Made by a program: the position numbers and the translations under genes
Shown: positions 55,990 to 64,000 of the stretch, in pieces
How the letters are laid out: the number at the start of each line of letters is the position of its first letter
Position numbering within the stretch: position 1 is the first letter of the stretch
Source of the DNA: Bacillus changyiensis
Lineage (GTDB): Bacteria > Bacillota > Bacilli > Bacillales > Bacillaceae
Length of the DNA: 64,000 nt
Direction of reading: 5' to 3'
NCBI RefSeq assembly: GCF_027706145.1
Contig: NZ_JAQFWW010000005.1
Span: 62,001-126,000, forward strand
The notes under the pieces: model-generated
What the model saw: the letters and a program-made list of their open reading frames with translations, nothing else
The model's database searches: none
What the model was told of the DNA's origin: nothing

Positions 55990-57693
55990 TTAACATTCTA
56001 AGAGTGATCCATGAATCATCAACCTGTTTTTTCCATTACGTTTTGCGGCATATAAGGCTTCGTCTGCTTGTTTCACAAGATTTGTCAAAGTTTTAGGCAG
56101 GTTGAGTGACCAATATGATATCCCACAGGAAATGGTGACTGTCGGGTTCGTGCTTTCTCTCACAAGAGCAATCAGGCGATTAGCGAGCCGTTCACCAGCA
56201 GACAAATCGCTTTTCGGAAGGTAAATCGCTAGCTCTTCTCCCCCCCATCTTGCACCGATATCCTGTTCACGAATGTTTTGCTGAATCACCTTCCCGACAC
56301 TAATGAGAATTTCATCTCCAGTTTGATGTCCGTAGGTATCATTGACCTTCTTAAAATTATCAATATCTATTAAAACAAGCACTCCTTCGTTATCGGAAAC
56401 AATGCTATGTTGGACATTTTCATCAAGATAAGCTCTTGAATACAACTCTGTTAGTTGATCTGTCTGAACTAAATGTTTCAGCCGATCCCTTAACATGGAG
56501 TTTGTAATCGCAAGAGTAGAATGCCGAATCAGTGTTTGGAACAACTTAAACATCTCAAAAGTAAACGCACAGACGTTTTTTTTCAACACGATGGCAAGTC
56601 CTTTGTTTTCATTGTTTTCAATCATCGGAACACCCATTAATGAGGCATAACCTTCAACACCAAACAGTGCAAAGCCATTTCCGACAAAAACGCCGCTTTC
56701 TTCAGAAATTTTCTCTTTCACATATTCGATGTAAGGAGCTGCAGCTTCTGTTTGAAAAAAAGCGGTACTCCCTGGCAGCAAACTTTCTTGTTTCAAGTGA
56801 ATGTTATAAAAAAATCCTACTTCTTCAGCACCGAATGAGCTAACTAATCTTTCAGACAAATTCTTCATCATATCTGGTAGTTTCCTTGTACGATTAAGCT
56901 GATGAGACGTTTCATTAATCAGCATCAAACTGTCAATCATACTTTTTGATTGTTCATATAAACGGGCATTTTCAAAAGCTTTTCCTGCTGCATTAGCAAT
57001 AATACCGATATCACCTGCAACTTCGCTTGCGTTCTGTCCCTCAACTTTTAAAACACCATATATCCCTTGCCGTCCTTTAATTGGAATATAAATGACAGAC
57101 TTGTTTTTCAATATGACTTGCCCTGATAAATAAACCTCAAGTGCACAAGCATCCATCGACTCATCTTGAACATCAATTTCTTTTGCAGGCAAATTTAAAT
57201 ACTGATCCTGATCAAAAGATAAAAAAAGACAGTAAGTTAAATGCGGAAAAACTTTTTTTAGACACTCAAGCAGTGTTTTCAGGACTTTCTCCTGATCCAT
57301 CAGATCATAAAATAATTTAGCCTCTTCATAAATCCTTGTTTGATTATAGGCTTTCTCAAATTTTAAGCAATTGTTCAAAAATAAACAAACAATTTCACCC
57401 AATCCCAATGGTATTTTATAGTTCTTTTGACATGAAATCTGAATGTACTTACTATTTTCTCCTATTGCTATGATCATATGATCATCAGTAATTTTCTTAA
57501 TGCTATCGATTTGTTCCTCCAAGTTGGATGGCTCGTAAGCTTGTATTGTTAAAGCTATTGAAGAAAACAGTGACTCTGCTTCCGCTTTCAGCCAACTATA
57601 AGCTTCGTTATATGTCACAGATGGTTTTTTTGTTAAATATCTCAGCATATCTTGATGGAAAGACAGACATAGGCTTTTAATTTGTTTATCCAT
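55990..57693 (-). CDS. dgcP: Diguanylate cyclase DgcP (YtrP)
   Basis: DgcP makes the second messenger cyclic di-GMP. The 567-residue protein has no membrane helix. The N-terminal 400 residues contain GAF-type sensory modules (around 130-260 and 275-400), and the C-terminal GGDEF domain (about 405-560) has LVLIDIDNFKKVNDTYGHQTGDEIL and the active-site motif as GGEEL. An RxxD inhibitory site (REQD) lies five residues before it, so product inhibition is expected. The ATG at 57693 is taken rather than the upstream GTG at 57702. It stands alone before rpsD. Confidence 0.93.
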   Translation of the reverse strand: MDKQIKSLCLSFHQDMLRYLTKKPSVTYNEAYSWLKAEAESLFSSIALTIQAYEPSNLEEQIDSIKKITDDHMIIAIGENSKYIQISCQKNYKIPLGLGEIVCLFLNNCLKFEKAYNQTRIYEEAKLFYDLMDQEKVLKTLLECLKKVFPHLTYCLFLSFDQDQYLNLPAKEIDVQDESMDACALEVYLSGQVILKNKSVIYIPIKGRQGIYGVLKVEGQNASEVAGDIGIIANAAGKAFENARLYEQSKSMIDSLMLINETSHQLNRTRKLPDMMKNLSERLVSSFGAEEVGFFYNIHLKQESLLPGSTAFFQTEAAAPYIEYVKEKISEESGVFVGNGFALFGVEGYASLMGVPMIENNENKGLAIVLKKNVCAFTFEMFKLFQTLIRHSTLAITNSMLRDRLKHLVQTDQLTELYSRAYLDENVQHSIVSDNEGVLVLIDIDNFKKVNDTYGHQTGDEILISVGKVIQQNIREQDIGARWGGEELAIYLPKSDLSAGERLANRLIALVRESTNPTVTISCGISYWSLNLPKTLTNLVKQADEALYAAKRNGKNRLMIHGSLLEC

Positions 57694-57807
57694 TATTATC
57701 ACCCGAATATTTCCATAATTAAGTATTAATCTATTCCTAATTGTATCACAAAAACAGGTATTATGTCCTATTTAATATTATATTTTTTGGATTTTGCTCG
57801 GCAACAG

Positions 57808-57836
57808 TTGACTTTCATTTTGTAACATTATATAAT
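57808..57836 (+). promoter_or_regulatory. Sigma-A promoter of rpsD
   Basis: TTGACT (57808-57813) and a perfect TATAAT (57831-57836) are separated by 17 bases on the plus strand, about 190 bases before rpsD. Confidence 0.85.
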
Positions 57837-57842
57837 CTTCTT

Positions 57843-58629
<787 letters not shown>

Positions 58630-58655
58630 GCGAAATGCTCTTTAAAGAGCATCAT

Positions 58656-58702
58656 AAAAAACCCTAGAAACGTTGATATACCAACGACTCTAGGGTTTTT
58701 TA
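58656..58702 (+). terminator. Rho-independent terminator after rpsD
   Basis: ACCCTAGA pairs with TCTAGGGT, with an inner stem CGTTG/CAACG, followed by TTTTTTA on the plus strand. The outer T and A runs make it usable in both directions. Confidence 0.93.
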
Positions 58703-58802
58703 TTTACTCTCTTCGATTTGGGGGAGGTTTTGAGGGAATATTTTAAACAAGTGGACAGGCGCTCATCTCAATTTTTTAATACATAACAAAATCAGATCTG
58801 CA

Positions 58803-58928
58803 ATGTACAAGTCAGCTAAAATCTTAAGTGATGTAAACGCAGTGAAAAAAGGTACAGTCTGGAAAAGAATCGCCCGTCGTGCTGCCGAAAAACTGACAGG
58901 GAAATTGGTAAGTAAACTATTTAAATAA
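58803..58928 (+). CDS. Possible 41-residue basic peptide
   Basis: An ATG frame of 42 codons (58803-58928) encodes a strongly basic peptide (MYKSAKILSDVNAVKK at the start and ARRAAEKLTGKLVSKLFK at the end) of a type I recall as a small conserved Bacillus protein, though I cannot name it. There is no good ribosome site before this ATG. About 80 bases upstream GGGGGAGG (58719-58726) precedes a TTG that opens an 18-codon frame ending TAA at about 58781-58783. The two frames may be a leader peptide and a gene, or one gene split by a frameshift. Confidence 0.4.
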   Translation: MYKSAKILSDVNAVKKGTVWKRIARRAAEKLTGKLVSKLFK

Positions 58929-59006
58929 CTTACGAAAAAAAGAACAAAATTGTTAAAACTTATGATTTAAAATTGCTAATATATTCGTATTCGTTAAACA
59001 TGAAAA

Positions 59007-59046
59007 GGGCGTCCAATCGTCAAAAATTGACTTACTGGACAACCCC
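59007..59046. repeat. Hairpin sharing 13 bases with the ytcI terminator
   Basis: GGGCGTCCAATCG here recurs exactly in one arm of the hairpin at 44840-44883. Here the hairpin is imperfect (pairing with CTGGACAACCCC). Confidence 0.4.
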
Positions 59047-59314
59047 TTCTTCTGCTATGCCTTAATCTCTTTCTTGTTTTTTGTTTTTCTATGACAAAAG
59101 TCTGTTTTTTCGTAAGGTATCTGATTTGTTATTTAGAGAATGATTTAACCTTCAAATTAAGTATTCATACCACCCTGAAACGGTTAAACCTTGTTCAAAA
59201 AATGACTACTTCTTGATCTTCCACTGCTGTTGAGATATGAAATACATTTTATGCATCAACTGATCCACCATTTCTTGCGATAATCTCAATTTTTTTACTT
59301 TTCCCGAATTACTT
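59047..59314. other. Spacer before the glutaredoxin-like gene
   Basis: No gene is seen. On the minus strand a 26-codon frame ending in TAG near 59206 (SQEMVDQLMHKMYF) has a protein-like look but no start, and may be a fragment of a lost gene. Confidence 0.3.
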
Positions 59315-59548
59315 CTAGTTTTTTAATGCCATCATAATATTATTTGGATCATAACCAACAACCCACTTATCATTTACCTTGGTTTGAGGCACCCCCATTT
59401 GACCTGTTTGTTTTACTAGTTCGTGCATAATCTCTGGATTTGTTTCAACATTTACCTCTTTAAAAGCAATGTTCTGATCTACTAAAAAATTTTTTACCAT
59501 GACGCAATATGGGCAGCGTGTTGTTGTATACACTGTAACTGTGTTCAT
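59315..59548 (-). CDS. Glutaredoxin-like protein (NrdH type)
   Basis: A 77-residue thioredoxin-fold protein with the redox motif TTRCPYCVMVK (Cys-Pro-Tyr-Cys at 12-15) and the cis-proline segment QMGVPQTKV near 52. It resembles NrdH/glutaredoxin proteins. Here it lies downstream of a rhodanese-TusA remnant and three rhodanese genes, so a role in reducing protein persulfides is plausible, but ribonucleotide reductase support cannot be excluded. AGGAGGGAACTAT lies upstream of the ATG. Confidence 0.85.
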   Translation of the reverse strand: MNTVTVYTTTRCPYCVMVKNFLVDQNIAFKEVNVETNPEIMHELVKQTGQMGVPQTKVNDKWVVGYDPNNIMMALKN

Positions 59549-59567
59549 ATAGTTCCCTCCTATTTAC

Positions 59568-59989
59568 TCAAAGTATTCGATTTACCCGACCAAGTACCTT
59601 TTGAGGTGCCATATCACTTCGGTTTCCTGTTCGACAAACTACATAGATTTCATCATCTGATTTTGGTCGCTTAAACGTTCTTCCAATTCTCCTAATGGAC
59701 TAGAGACCACACTTGAAATATGGTTAAATGCATATTCCGCTGTTTCTTCATTCTAAAATAGCGATGATTACTTGTTACATAAGAATATTTTCTATCACTT
59801 AAACCATCATTAAATGATTTTCTTAGATAACATCTTTTTTTCAATCATTGATAGGTACTATAGACCATTACTTTTACCTCTTTTTGAATAACTTAAACTT
59901 TCAAGACTTGACTAGTTTCTAATTCATTCATTGCCTTTACAATTGGCATTGGGCAACCAAGCCTTTCAATCTGTTTTTAGTGATTCCAT
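59568..59989 (-). pseudogene. TusA-rhodanese fusion (YrkF type), broken
   Basis: Reading across frames on the minus strand from the ATG at 59989 gives a TusA domain (ATG-ESLKTD, then the C-P-M-P motif in GCPMPIVKAMNELETSQVLKV) broken by a missing base before the Cys. A rhodanese part follows in pieces: FNDGLSDRKYSYVTSN, then SSPLGELEERLSD and, after a frameshift, DEIYVVCRTGNRSDMA, which contains the active-site Cys loop. TusA followed by rhodanese is the order in B. subtilis YrkF. At least three frame changes and stops prevent expression of a full protein. Confidence 0.8.
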
Positions 59990-60040
59990 TTATTCAAGCC
60001 CACTTTTTTACTCAAACAAGTATTTTAATTTCCGAAAAAA

Positions 60041-60337
60041 TTACTCAGTTTTTCCTTCCCATGCAAGCATCCCACCAGTCATATTCACCACATTAAACCC
60101 ATGACTCTCAAGAAACTGGCACGCTCGACCACTTCTTCCACCAGAAAGACAAACCATGATATACTCTTTAGATTTGTCTAATTCATGCATACGACATTCT
60201 ATTAATCCAAGCGGAATGTGAATTGCTCCGGGTATTTTACCAGTTTCCACTTCTTCCACTTCTCGAACATCAATAATATTTAAATTTTTTCTTTCATCTA
60301 ATAAATTTTCAACTTCCTTAGCAGTAATTTGTTCCAT
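60041..60337 (-). CDS. Rhodanese-like sulfurtransferase, single domain
   Basis: A 98-residue rhodanese domain with LNIIDVREVEEVETGKIPGAIHIPLG and the active-site loop MVCLSGGRSGRA, whose Cys would carry the persulfide. The C-terminus has VVNMTGGMLAWEG, a typical end. The start ATG at 60337 follows AAAGGAGGAAATAAA. It lies 17 bases after the membrane-anchored rhodanese on the same strand, and both precede the broken YrkF-type gene, so it belongs to the same sulfur-transfer operon. Confidence 0.92.
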   Translation of the reverse strand: MEQITAKEVENLLDERKNLNIIDVREVEEVETGKIPGAIHIPLGLIECRMHELDKSKEYIMVCLSGGRSGRACQFLESHGFNVVNMTGGMLAWEGKTE

Positions 60338-60354
60338 TTTATTTCCTCCTTTTT

Positions 60355-60717
60355 TTATCTCCAAGCACTCATGCCGCCTTTTACATTCGTTACTTTTGTA
60401 AATCCTAATTTTTTTAACAGTTTACTAGCCTTTTGACTTCTCATTCCACTTTGACAAATGACAATAACTTCTTTATCTTTTGACAGTTCCTTCTCTGCTA
60501 TTTGTGAAAGCTGATGAAGTGGGAGATTTTTAAACCCCCTAATACTATTTCCCTTAAATTCTCCAGGAGTCCGGACATCGACAAATTGTTTTTTCTTATC
60601 TTTTAATTCATTTTTTAGATCAGTTGTTGAGATCTGTCTAACTCCCTTAGCTGGGATGATCCGATTAATGATGAAAAATAGAAAAAGGGCAATTAATAAA
60701 TAATTCAAATATTCCAA
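60355..60717 (-). CDS. Membrane-anchored rhodanese
   Basis: A 120-residue protein with an N-terminal helix (about 4-18, LNYLLIALFLFFIINR) followed by a complete rhodanese domain: QFVDVRTPGEFKGNSIRGFKNLP and the active-site loop VICQSGMRSQKA. The start is a TTG at 60717, 8 bases after AAAGGAG. It is positioned between the broken dsrE gene and the soluble rhodanese and probably shares their promoter. Its domain would face the cytoplasm if the N-terminus is outside. Confidence 0.9.
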   Translation of the reverse strand: MEYLNYLLIALFLFFIINRIIPAKGVRQISTTDLKNELKDKKKQFVDVRTPGEFKGNSIRGFKNLPLHQLSQIAEKELSKDKEVIVICQSGMRSQKASKLLKKLGFTKVTNVKGGMSAWR

Positions 60718-60760
60718 GTTAGTCTCTCCTTTATATAGGTGGAATTTCCCCTATCTATAA

Positions 60761-61052
60761 TTAGATAAAACAGATTGACATTGCCATCTTAGGCATCAGC
60801 TAAACAGGCTGCAACACCACATATTCAATAATTCTTCTTGTTGTAGACCTAGCAAGTCCATTATCATATAAAGACACCAATTTAAACATTTTGTTGAATT
60901 AATTCCGATAGATATAGGTATCACATTATGCTTTCTTTTGTGTGAAAAATAGTTACCTCGTGATCATAAGCTGCACCATTCACAAAAATATAGGTTACCA
61001 TTCCTCTATCATATCTCCACTAAATAAGATGATTGTTGTTCTTTTCTGTCAT
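60761..61052 (-). pseudogene. DsrE-family protein (YrkE type), broken and shortened
   Basis: The minus strand from the ATG at 61052 has a ribosome site (AAAGGAGG) and reads MTEKNNN-HLI, then, after a stop, fragments HEVTIFF and VNGAAYDHEV. Further on come MDLLGLQQEELL, GVAACLADA and DGNVNLF in another frame, which match the start and end of DsrE/YrkE proteins. The middle, about 60 codons, is missing, and at least three stops or frame changes are present. It sits downstream of two CstR-type operators and upstream of the rhodanese genes. Confidence 0.75.
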
Positions 61053-61071
61053 GCCTACCTCCTTTTATATC

Positions 61072-61116
61072 TACCCCTATAGCCTCAATAAGTTATTACC
61101 ATTACCCCTATAGGTA
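61072..61116 (-). promoter_or_regulatory. Two CstR/CsoR-type operator sequences upstream of the dsrE remnant
   Basis: TACCCCTATAGGTA (61103-61116) is close to the symmetric operator of the CsoR/CstR family (TACC...GGTA with a TATA centre), and TACCCCTATAGCC (61072-61084) is a partial copy nearer the gene. They lie between the cstR remnant and the dsrE remnant, where a promoter for the rhodanese genes is expected. Confidence 0.6.
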
Positions 61117-61149
61117 TATAGAGAGAGAAAAAAATGTCGATCCGATTTT

Positions 61150-61383
61150 TTATCTACTACTTTTGACAAACAAGTTGACAGCTTCTTTAATTAATTTATT
61201 CATCAACATCTAAAACACATTCAACTAAGGTTTGAACTTACAATAACGCCTACTGTTCTAACTGCAGCAGATAACTGAGTAATAACATCTTTACAACTTT
61301 TTTCTCTTCCATCATTTTCAAAACTCCTTTAAGCTGTCCTTCGATACGCTTTACTCTGTTTTTCAGTTGTCATTGCATCCCAT
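61150..61383 (-). pseudogene. CstR/YrkD-type persulfide-sensing repressor, broken
   Basis: Reading the minus strand across frames from the ATG at 61383 (AAAGGAG 7 bases upstream) gives LKNRVKRIEGQLKGVLKMMEEKK, then CKDVITQLSA, then NLVECVLDVDE, then LIKEAVNLFVKSSR to a TAA at 61150. These blocks match CstR in order. The two regulatory Cys are both readable, and the residue near the second Cys is Asn, not the His of copper-binding CsoR, which points to a persulfide sensor. At least four frame changes and a short deletion inactivate it. Confidence 0.82.
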
Positions 61384-61756
61384 ATATATTCTCCTTTCTA
61401 TGTTGTTGTTTTTCTTTTCTATCGGGATTACATCTACAGTCTGTTAAAGTATAGCCCAATACCTCAAAACCTTTTTTTCTGAGGAATCTAATACTCATAT
61501 TTTTCTCAAGATGGTCTGAAGCTACAACATAAACTTTCGAACTTGATATTTCATGATAATTTCTTTTCAAATAAGCAATTGGAATGTTGATAGCCGTACG
61601 CAATGGATCTTTATATGACTGATGATAATCTCTTACATCTACTATTATTGCATCCGCGTTCAATGTATTAAAACATTGAACTCCTCTAACAGGAATATAT
61701 CTATTATAAATAAACTCAAGAATTAAGATCTGTATCACAATCATAAAAAGTATCAT
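61370..61756 (-). CDS. Membrane-anchored rhodanese-like protein lacking the catalytic Cys
   Basis: A 128-residue protein with an N-terminal helix (about 2-17) and a rhodanese-like domain (ADAIIVDVRDYHQSYKDP, AINIPIAYLKR). Where the active-site loop should have Cys it reads VYVVASDHLEKNMS, so standard sulfur transfer is unlikely. Two cysteines occur later in TLTDCRCNP. The frame opens at 61792, but the ATG at 61756 follows ACGAGG. Its end overlaps the start of the broken cstR. A promoter with an operator in its spacer lies just upstream. Confidence 0.82.
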   Translation of the reverse strand: MILFMIVIQILILEFIYNRYIPVRGVQCFNTLNADAIIVDVRDYHQSYKDPLRTAINIPIAYLKRNYHEISSSKVYVVASDHLEKNMSIRFLRKKGFEVLGYTLTDCRCNPDRKEKQQHRKENIYGMQ

Positions 61757-61797
61757 TTTTTTACCTCGTCTCTTAAAAAAAATTACTGACAAGGATT

Positions 61798-61826
61798 ATA
61801 ATATACCCATACGGGTATATTGTCAA
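61798..61826 (-). promoter_or_regulatory. Sigma-A promoter with a CstR-type operator in the spacer
   Basis: On the minus strand a perfect -35 TTGACA (61821-61826) and TATTAT (61798-61803) are separated by exactly 17 bases. Within and around the spacer, AATATACCC (61800-61808) and GGGTATATT (61813-61821) form a perfect palindrome with centre ATAC. A repressor bound there would block polymerase. The motif fits the CsoR/CstR family operator. Confidence 0.8.
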
Positions 61827-62592
61827 CCAGATCATTTATAAGACTTGCCTATGTTGATCCATGCCATAACATTAAAAAAAATAAGCTTACATCCTTGATG
61901 ATAGCTGCTGCCCTTGGCCACTCACACCTGAAAGACCAAGCTGGATTATCTATGACAGTTACTTTTAATTGATGACACTGTTCAACTTTTGTTTCTCAAA
62001 GTCAAATTATTCCAATTTGTTAAAATATAGAAACGCGGCTGACTTCATTACAAAATCCTTTTTTAATCATTGATTGTTGAATAGAACGACCTTCTTTAAA
62101 TTGCAATTTTCTAATAAGCTTTATATTATTTAGCCATCTTTAACATCCTTTTTTCCTCCCAATTCATGAAGTTCTTTCAAACTCTATGATAAGAGATTGG
62201 GTGTTAAGGGTGGTCAACTTTTATTTTAGTATTTACACCACTTATACCTTTTATTTCCTACCCCAAAAGTCGAGAATGACAATAACATTTTAAAAGATGG
62301 TAAGCAATTGAGAGTTACTCATCTTGAATTAGGTGAACTTCAATTACGAATGAAAAATGAAGAAACGAATCATCTGAAAAACTCATTATACCGCTATCAG
62401 ATGATGGTGCAAAAGTTACAATACTTCAAGTTGATCATTTAGTTATTGAAGAAGTTTCATTAACATATTTAACCGCTTTAAACAAAATCTATAACTGGAT
62501 GATTTAATGTATGGTCATGATGAGTAGAAACGATGAAGGCTTTTTTTGTCTCAATCACACCTCGGTTGTCTTCTTCGGCCCGTAAATACCGT
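61827..62592. other. Decayed region between the rhodanese cluster and the MFS gene
   Basis: About 765 bases without an intact gene. A minus-strand ribosome-site-like GGGAGGAAAAAAGG near 62143-62160 is followed by short broken frames. On the plus strand 62290-62505 has protein-like pieces (GKQLRVTHLELGELQLRM and LQVDHLVIEEVSLTYLTALNKI) in two frames. I cannot assign any of these to a family. The look is that of gene remnants. Confidence 0.4.
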
Positions 62593-63834
62593 TCACATCT
62601 CATTGTGTTCAAAGTCCTTTTTTTCTTGAGGCAATATCATATAGTAGATGAGAACTCCCATTAATCCAAGTCCTAGAATGAAAACAGAAATCATGAATGA
62701 AGGGACTATACTACTCATCAAAACAGTAGTAGAAGCAATTAATAATGATAAATTAAGTTTAAATCCATTAAAAGCCAAATAAGAACTTCTATATTGATCT
62801 GGCGGCATAGACGCAAAGTAAGTTTGTTCTAACGGACCGAAAAGAACCTCGCCGATTGTAGCTATTACCATCATCATGAATAATATGAATATATGGCCAG
62901 AATAGGACATGACACTATAACCTGTGACGAGTAATATTGAACCAATCAATAAAACCTGTTTATCCTCATATTTGAAAGCGATTTTATGAATGAATAACAT
63001 GAACATAACGACTAATATCGTGTTTATACTTTTTAATATACCTAAAGCTTTTATACCATCAATATCCCACATTAAAAGTTTTTGTTCAGGCATGATTTCT
63101 AATAAATGTATACTAATATAATGAGTCAGCTGATACTCTGATGAAAGAATGAAGACACCAGCAAGTACAAAGAAGACAAACTTTGTGTCTTTTAAAACAA
63201 ATTGATAATTGCTAAATAATTCAATGAGGTGTTTTTTAATTGTTATGGATTGATTGTTAGGCATATAACTTTCTTCTATAAAAAACAACACTAATATCAC
63301 AACTAAAAATGACAAAAACGTCATCACGATAAAGAGTTGAAATAGGTAGTCTTCAAAAAGAAAGCCACCCAAAACTCCACCAATAGCTACTGATAAATTA
63401 CTGCTCCAATACATAATAGAGTACATGAATTTACGCTGTTTTTCTGTACTTACATCTATAAGCATTGCATCATTAGCAGGTACAGATAGACCCCAGCATA
63501 AAGAGTTAAGCATCATCATAAGAAAAGTAATAAGAGGATATGTAGCCCATGGTGAATTACAACTGCACATGATTAAAAAAGAAAAGAAGCGAATCGTTTC
63601 AGACACAGCGATTATTTTCTTTCGACCATAGTAGTCTGATAAATAACCGCTTAATAAATTAACAATTAACCCTGCAAACACGTTGACTACCAGTAAGATT
63701 CCTGCCGTTTTCTTTCCGAAATGAATCGATAAGTAAATAGCCATAAAAGGGAAAATCATACTACCGATAAATCTGCTTAAGAAATTTTCGATGATACGAA
63801 CTTTAATATTGATGTGAAAATCATTGATTCTCAT
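62593..63834 (-). CDS. Major facilitator superfamily transporter
   Basis: A 413-residue protein with about twelve membrane helices. The loop 2-3 signature appears as GYLSDYYGRKKIIAVSE near 63-79, which places it in the drug:proton antiporter branch of the MFS; the substrate cannot be predicted. The ATG at 63834 is preceded by GAGGGAG, only a few bases away, in the sequence of the upstream small gene, so the two are probably co-transcribed. It is part of the accessory right end of the window. Confidence 0.88.
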   Translation of the reverse strand: MRINDFHINIKVRIIENFLSRFIGSMIFPFMAIYLSIHFGKKTAGILLVVNVFAGLIVNLLSGYLSDYYGRKKIIAVSETIRFFSFLIMCSCNSPWATYPLITFLMMMLNSLCWGLSVPANDAMLIDVSTEKQRKFMYSIMYWSSNLSVAIGGVLGGFLFEDYLFQLFIVMTFLSFLVVILVLFFIEESYMPNNQSITIKKHLIELFSNYQFVLKDTKFVFFVLAGVFILSSEYQLTHYISIHLLEIMPEQKLLMWDIDGIKALGILKSINTILVVMFMLFIHKIAFKYEDKQVLLIGSILLVTGYSVMSYSGHIFILFMMMVIATIGEVLFGPLEQTYFASMPPDQYRSSYLAFNGFKLNLSLLIASTTVLMSSIVPSFMISVFILGLGLMGVLIYYMILPQEKKDFEHNEM

Positions 63835-63843
63835 ATCTCTCCC

Positions 63844-64000
63844 TCAATAAAATCTCTTTTTAGGATCTAAAGTTAAAATAATCTTATTTATTATCTTTCC
63901 ACAACTCAAACATTTGTAAGTTTTATCATCGCTGTAATATCCATAAAACTCTTTTTTGTAACAATCATCACAAAGGTTTTTTGTAAGGTCTTGTTGTGCA
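63844..64000 (-). CDS. Small zinc-ribbon protein, 3' end only
   Basis: The last 51 codons of a minus-strand gene that begins beyond the window. The readable part has two Cys pairs (LCDDC and, about 19 residues later, KCLSC) that would form a zinc ribbon, followed by a short basic tail ending KKRFY. The TGA at 63844-63846 is 10 bases before the MFS start. I do not recognise the family. It may be an accessory partner of the transporter, but that rests only on position. Confidence 0.6.
   Translation of the reverse strand, partial: AQQDLTKNLCDDCYKKEFYGYYSDDKTYKCLSCGKIINKIILTLDPKKRFY

Overview
The window looks like a chromosome segment of a low-GC, endospore-forming Bacillaceae. The predicted proteins resemble Bacillus subtilis proteins, and the gene order follows the B. 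subtilis nrdR-speD-gapB to rpsD region. Spore-former markers include an alpha/beta-type SASP, YtfJ (GerW family), YtaF, YtvI, YtrH/YtrI and RefZ. The species cannot be fixed from the sequence alone. Most genes lie on the minus strand. Homology statements rest on recognition of motifs and remembered family sequences; no database search was run.

Positions 1-30200 are a conserved core. In minus-strand order this holds dnaE, a malic enzyme gene (ytsJ), accD-accA, pfkA-pyk, fxsA, ytwI, the citZ-icd-mdh TCA operon, phoP-phoR, polA-mutM-ytaF-coaE, gapB, speD and the 5' end of nrdR. ytvI, ytrH-ytrI, a 59-codon gene and ytpI are on the plus strand. Central carbon flow is well covered: glycolysis (pfkA, pyk), gluconeogenesis (gapB), TCA cycle (citZ, icd, mdh), malate to pyruvate (ytsJ) and fatty-acid initiation (accDA).

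Positions 30200-31400 hold a small accessory module: an Xre-type regulator, a four-helix membrane protein and a 58-residue membrane peptide, preceded by a 20-bp palindrome. The core then resumes with ytkL, ytkK, ytzD, argH, argG, moaB, an unrecognised 232-residue protein, ackA (with a clear cre site), ytxK, tpx, ytfJ, ytfI, yteJ, sppA, an NAD kinase paralogue, ytcI, the SASP gene, thiI, nifZ, braB (with a CodY-like box), ezrA, hisJ, refZ, ytsP, dgcP and rpsD with a long leader.

Positions 58700-64000 are accessory and decaying. On the minus strand lie a glutaredoxin-like gene and three rhodanese-family genes, interleaved with three broken genes that I reconstructed by reading across frames: a CstR/YrkD-type persulfide-sensing repressor, a DsrE/YrkE-type protein and a TusA-rhodanese (YrkF-type) fusion. 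The operators expected for the dead repressor survive: one sits exactly in the 17-bp spacer of a good sigma-A promoter, and two more precede the dsrE remnant. This is a cst/yrk-like persulfide-handling operon that has lost its regulator. The right edge has an MFS transporter and the 3' end of a small zinc-ribbon gene.
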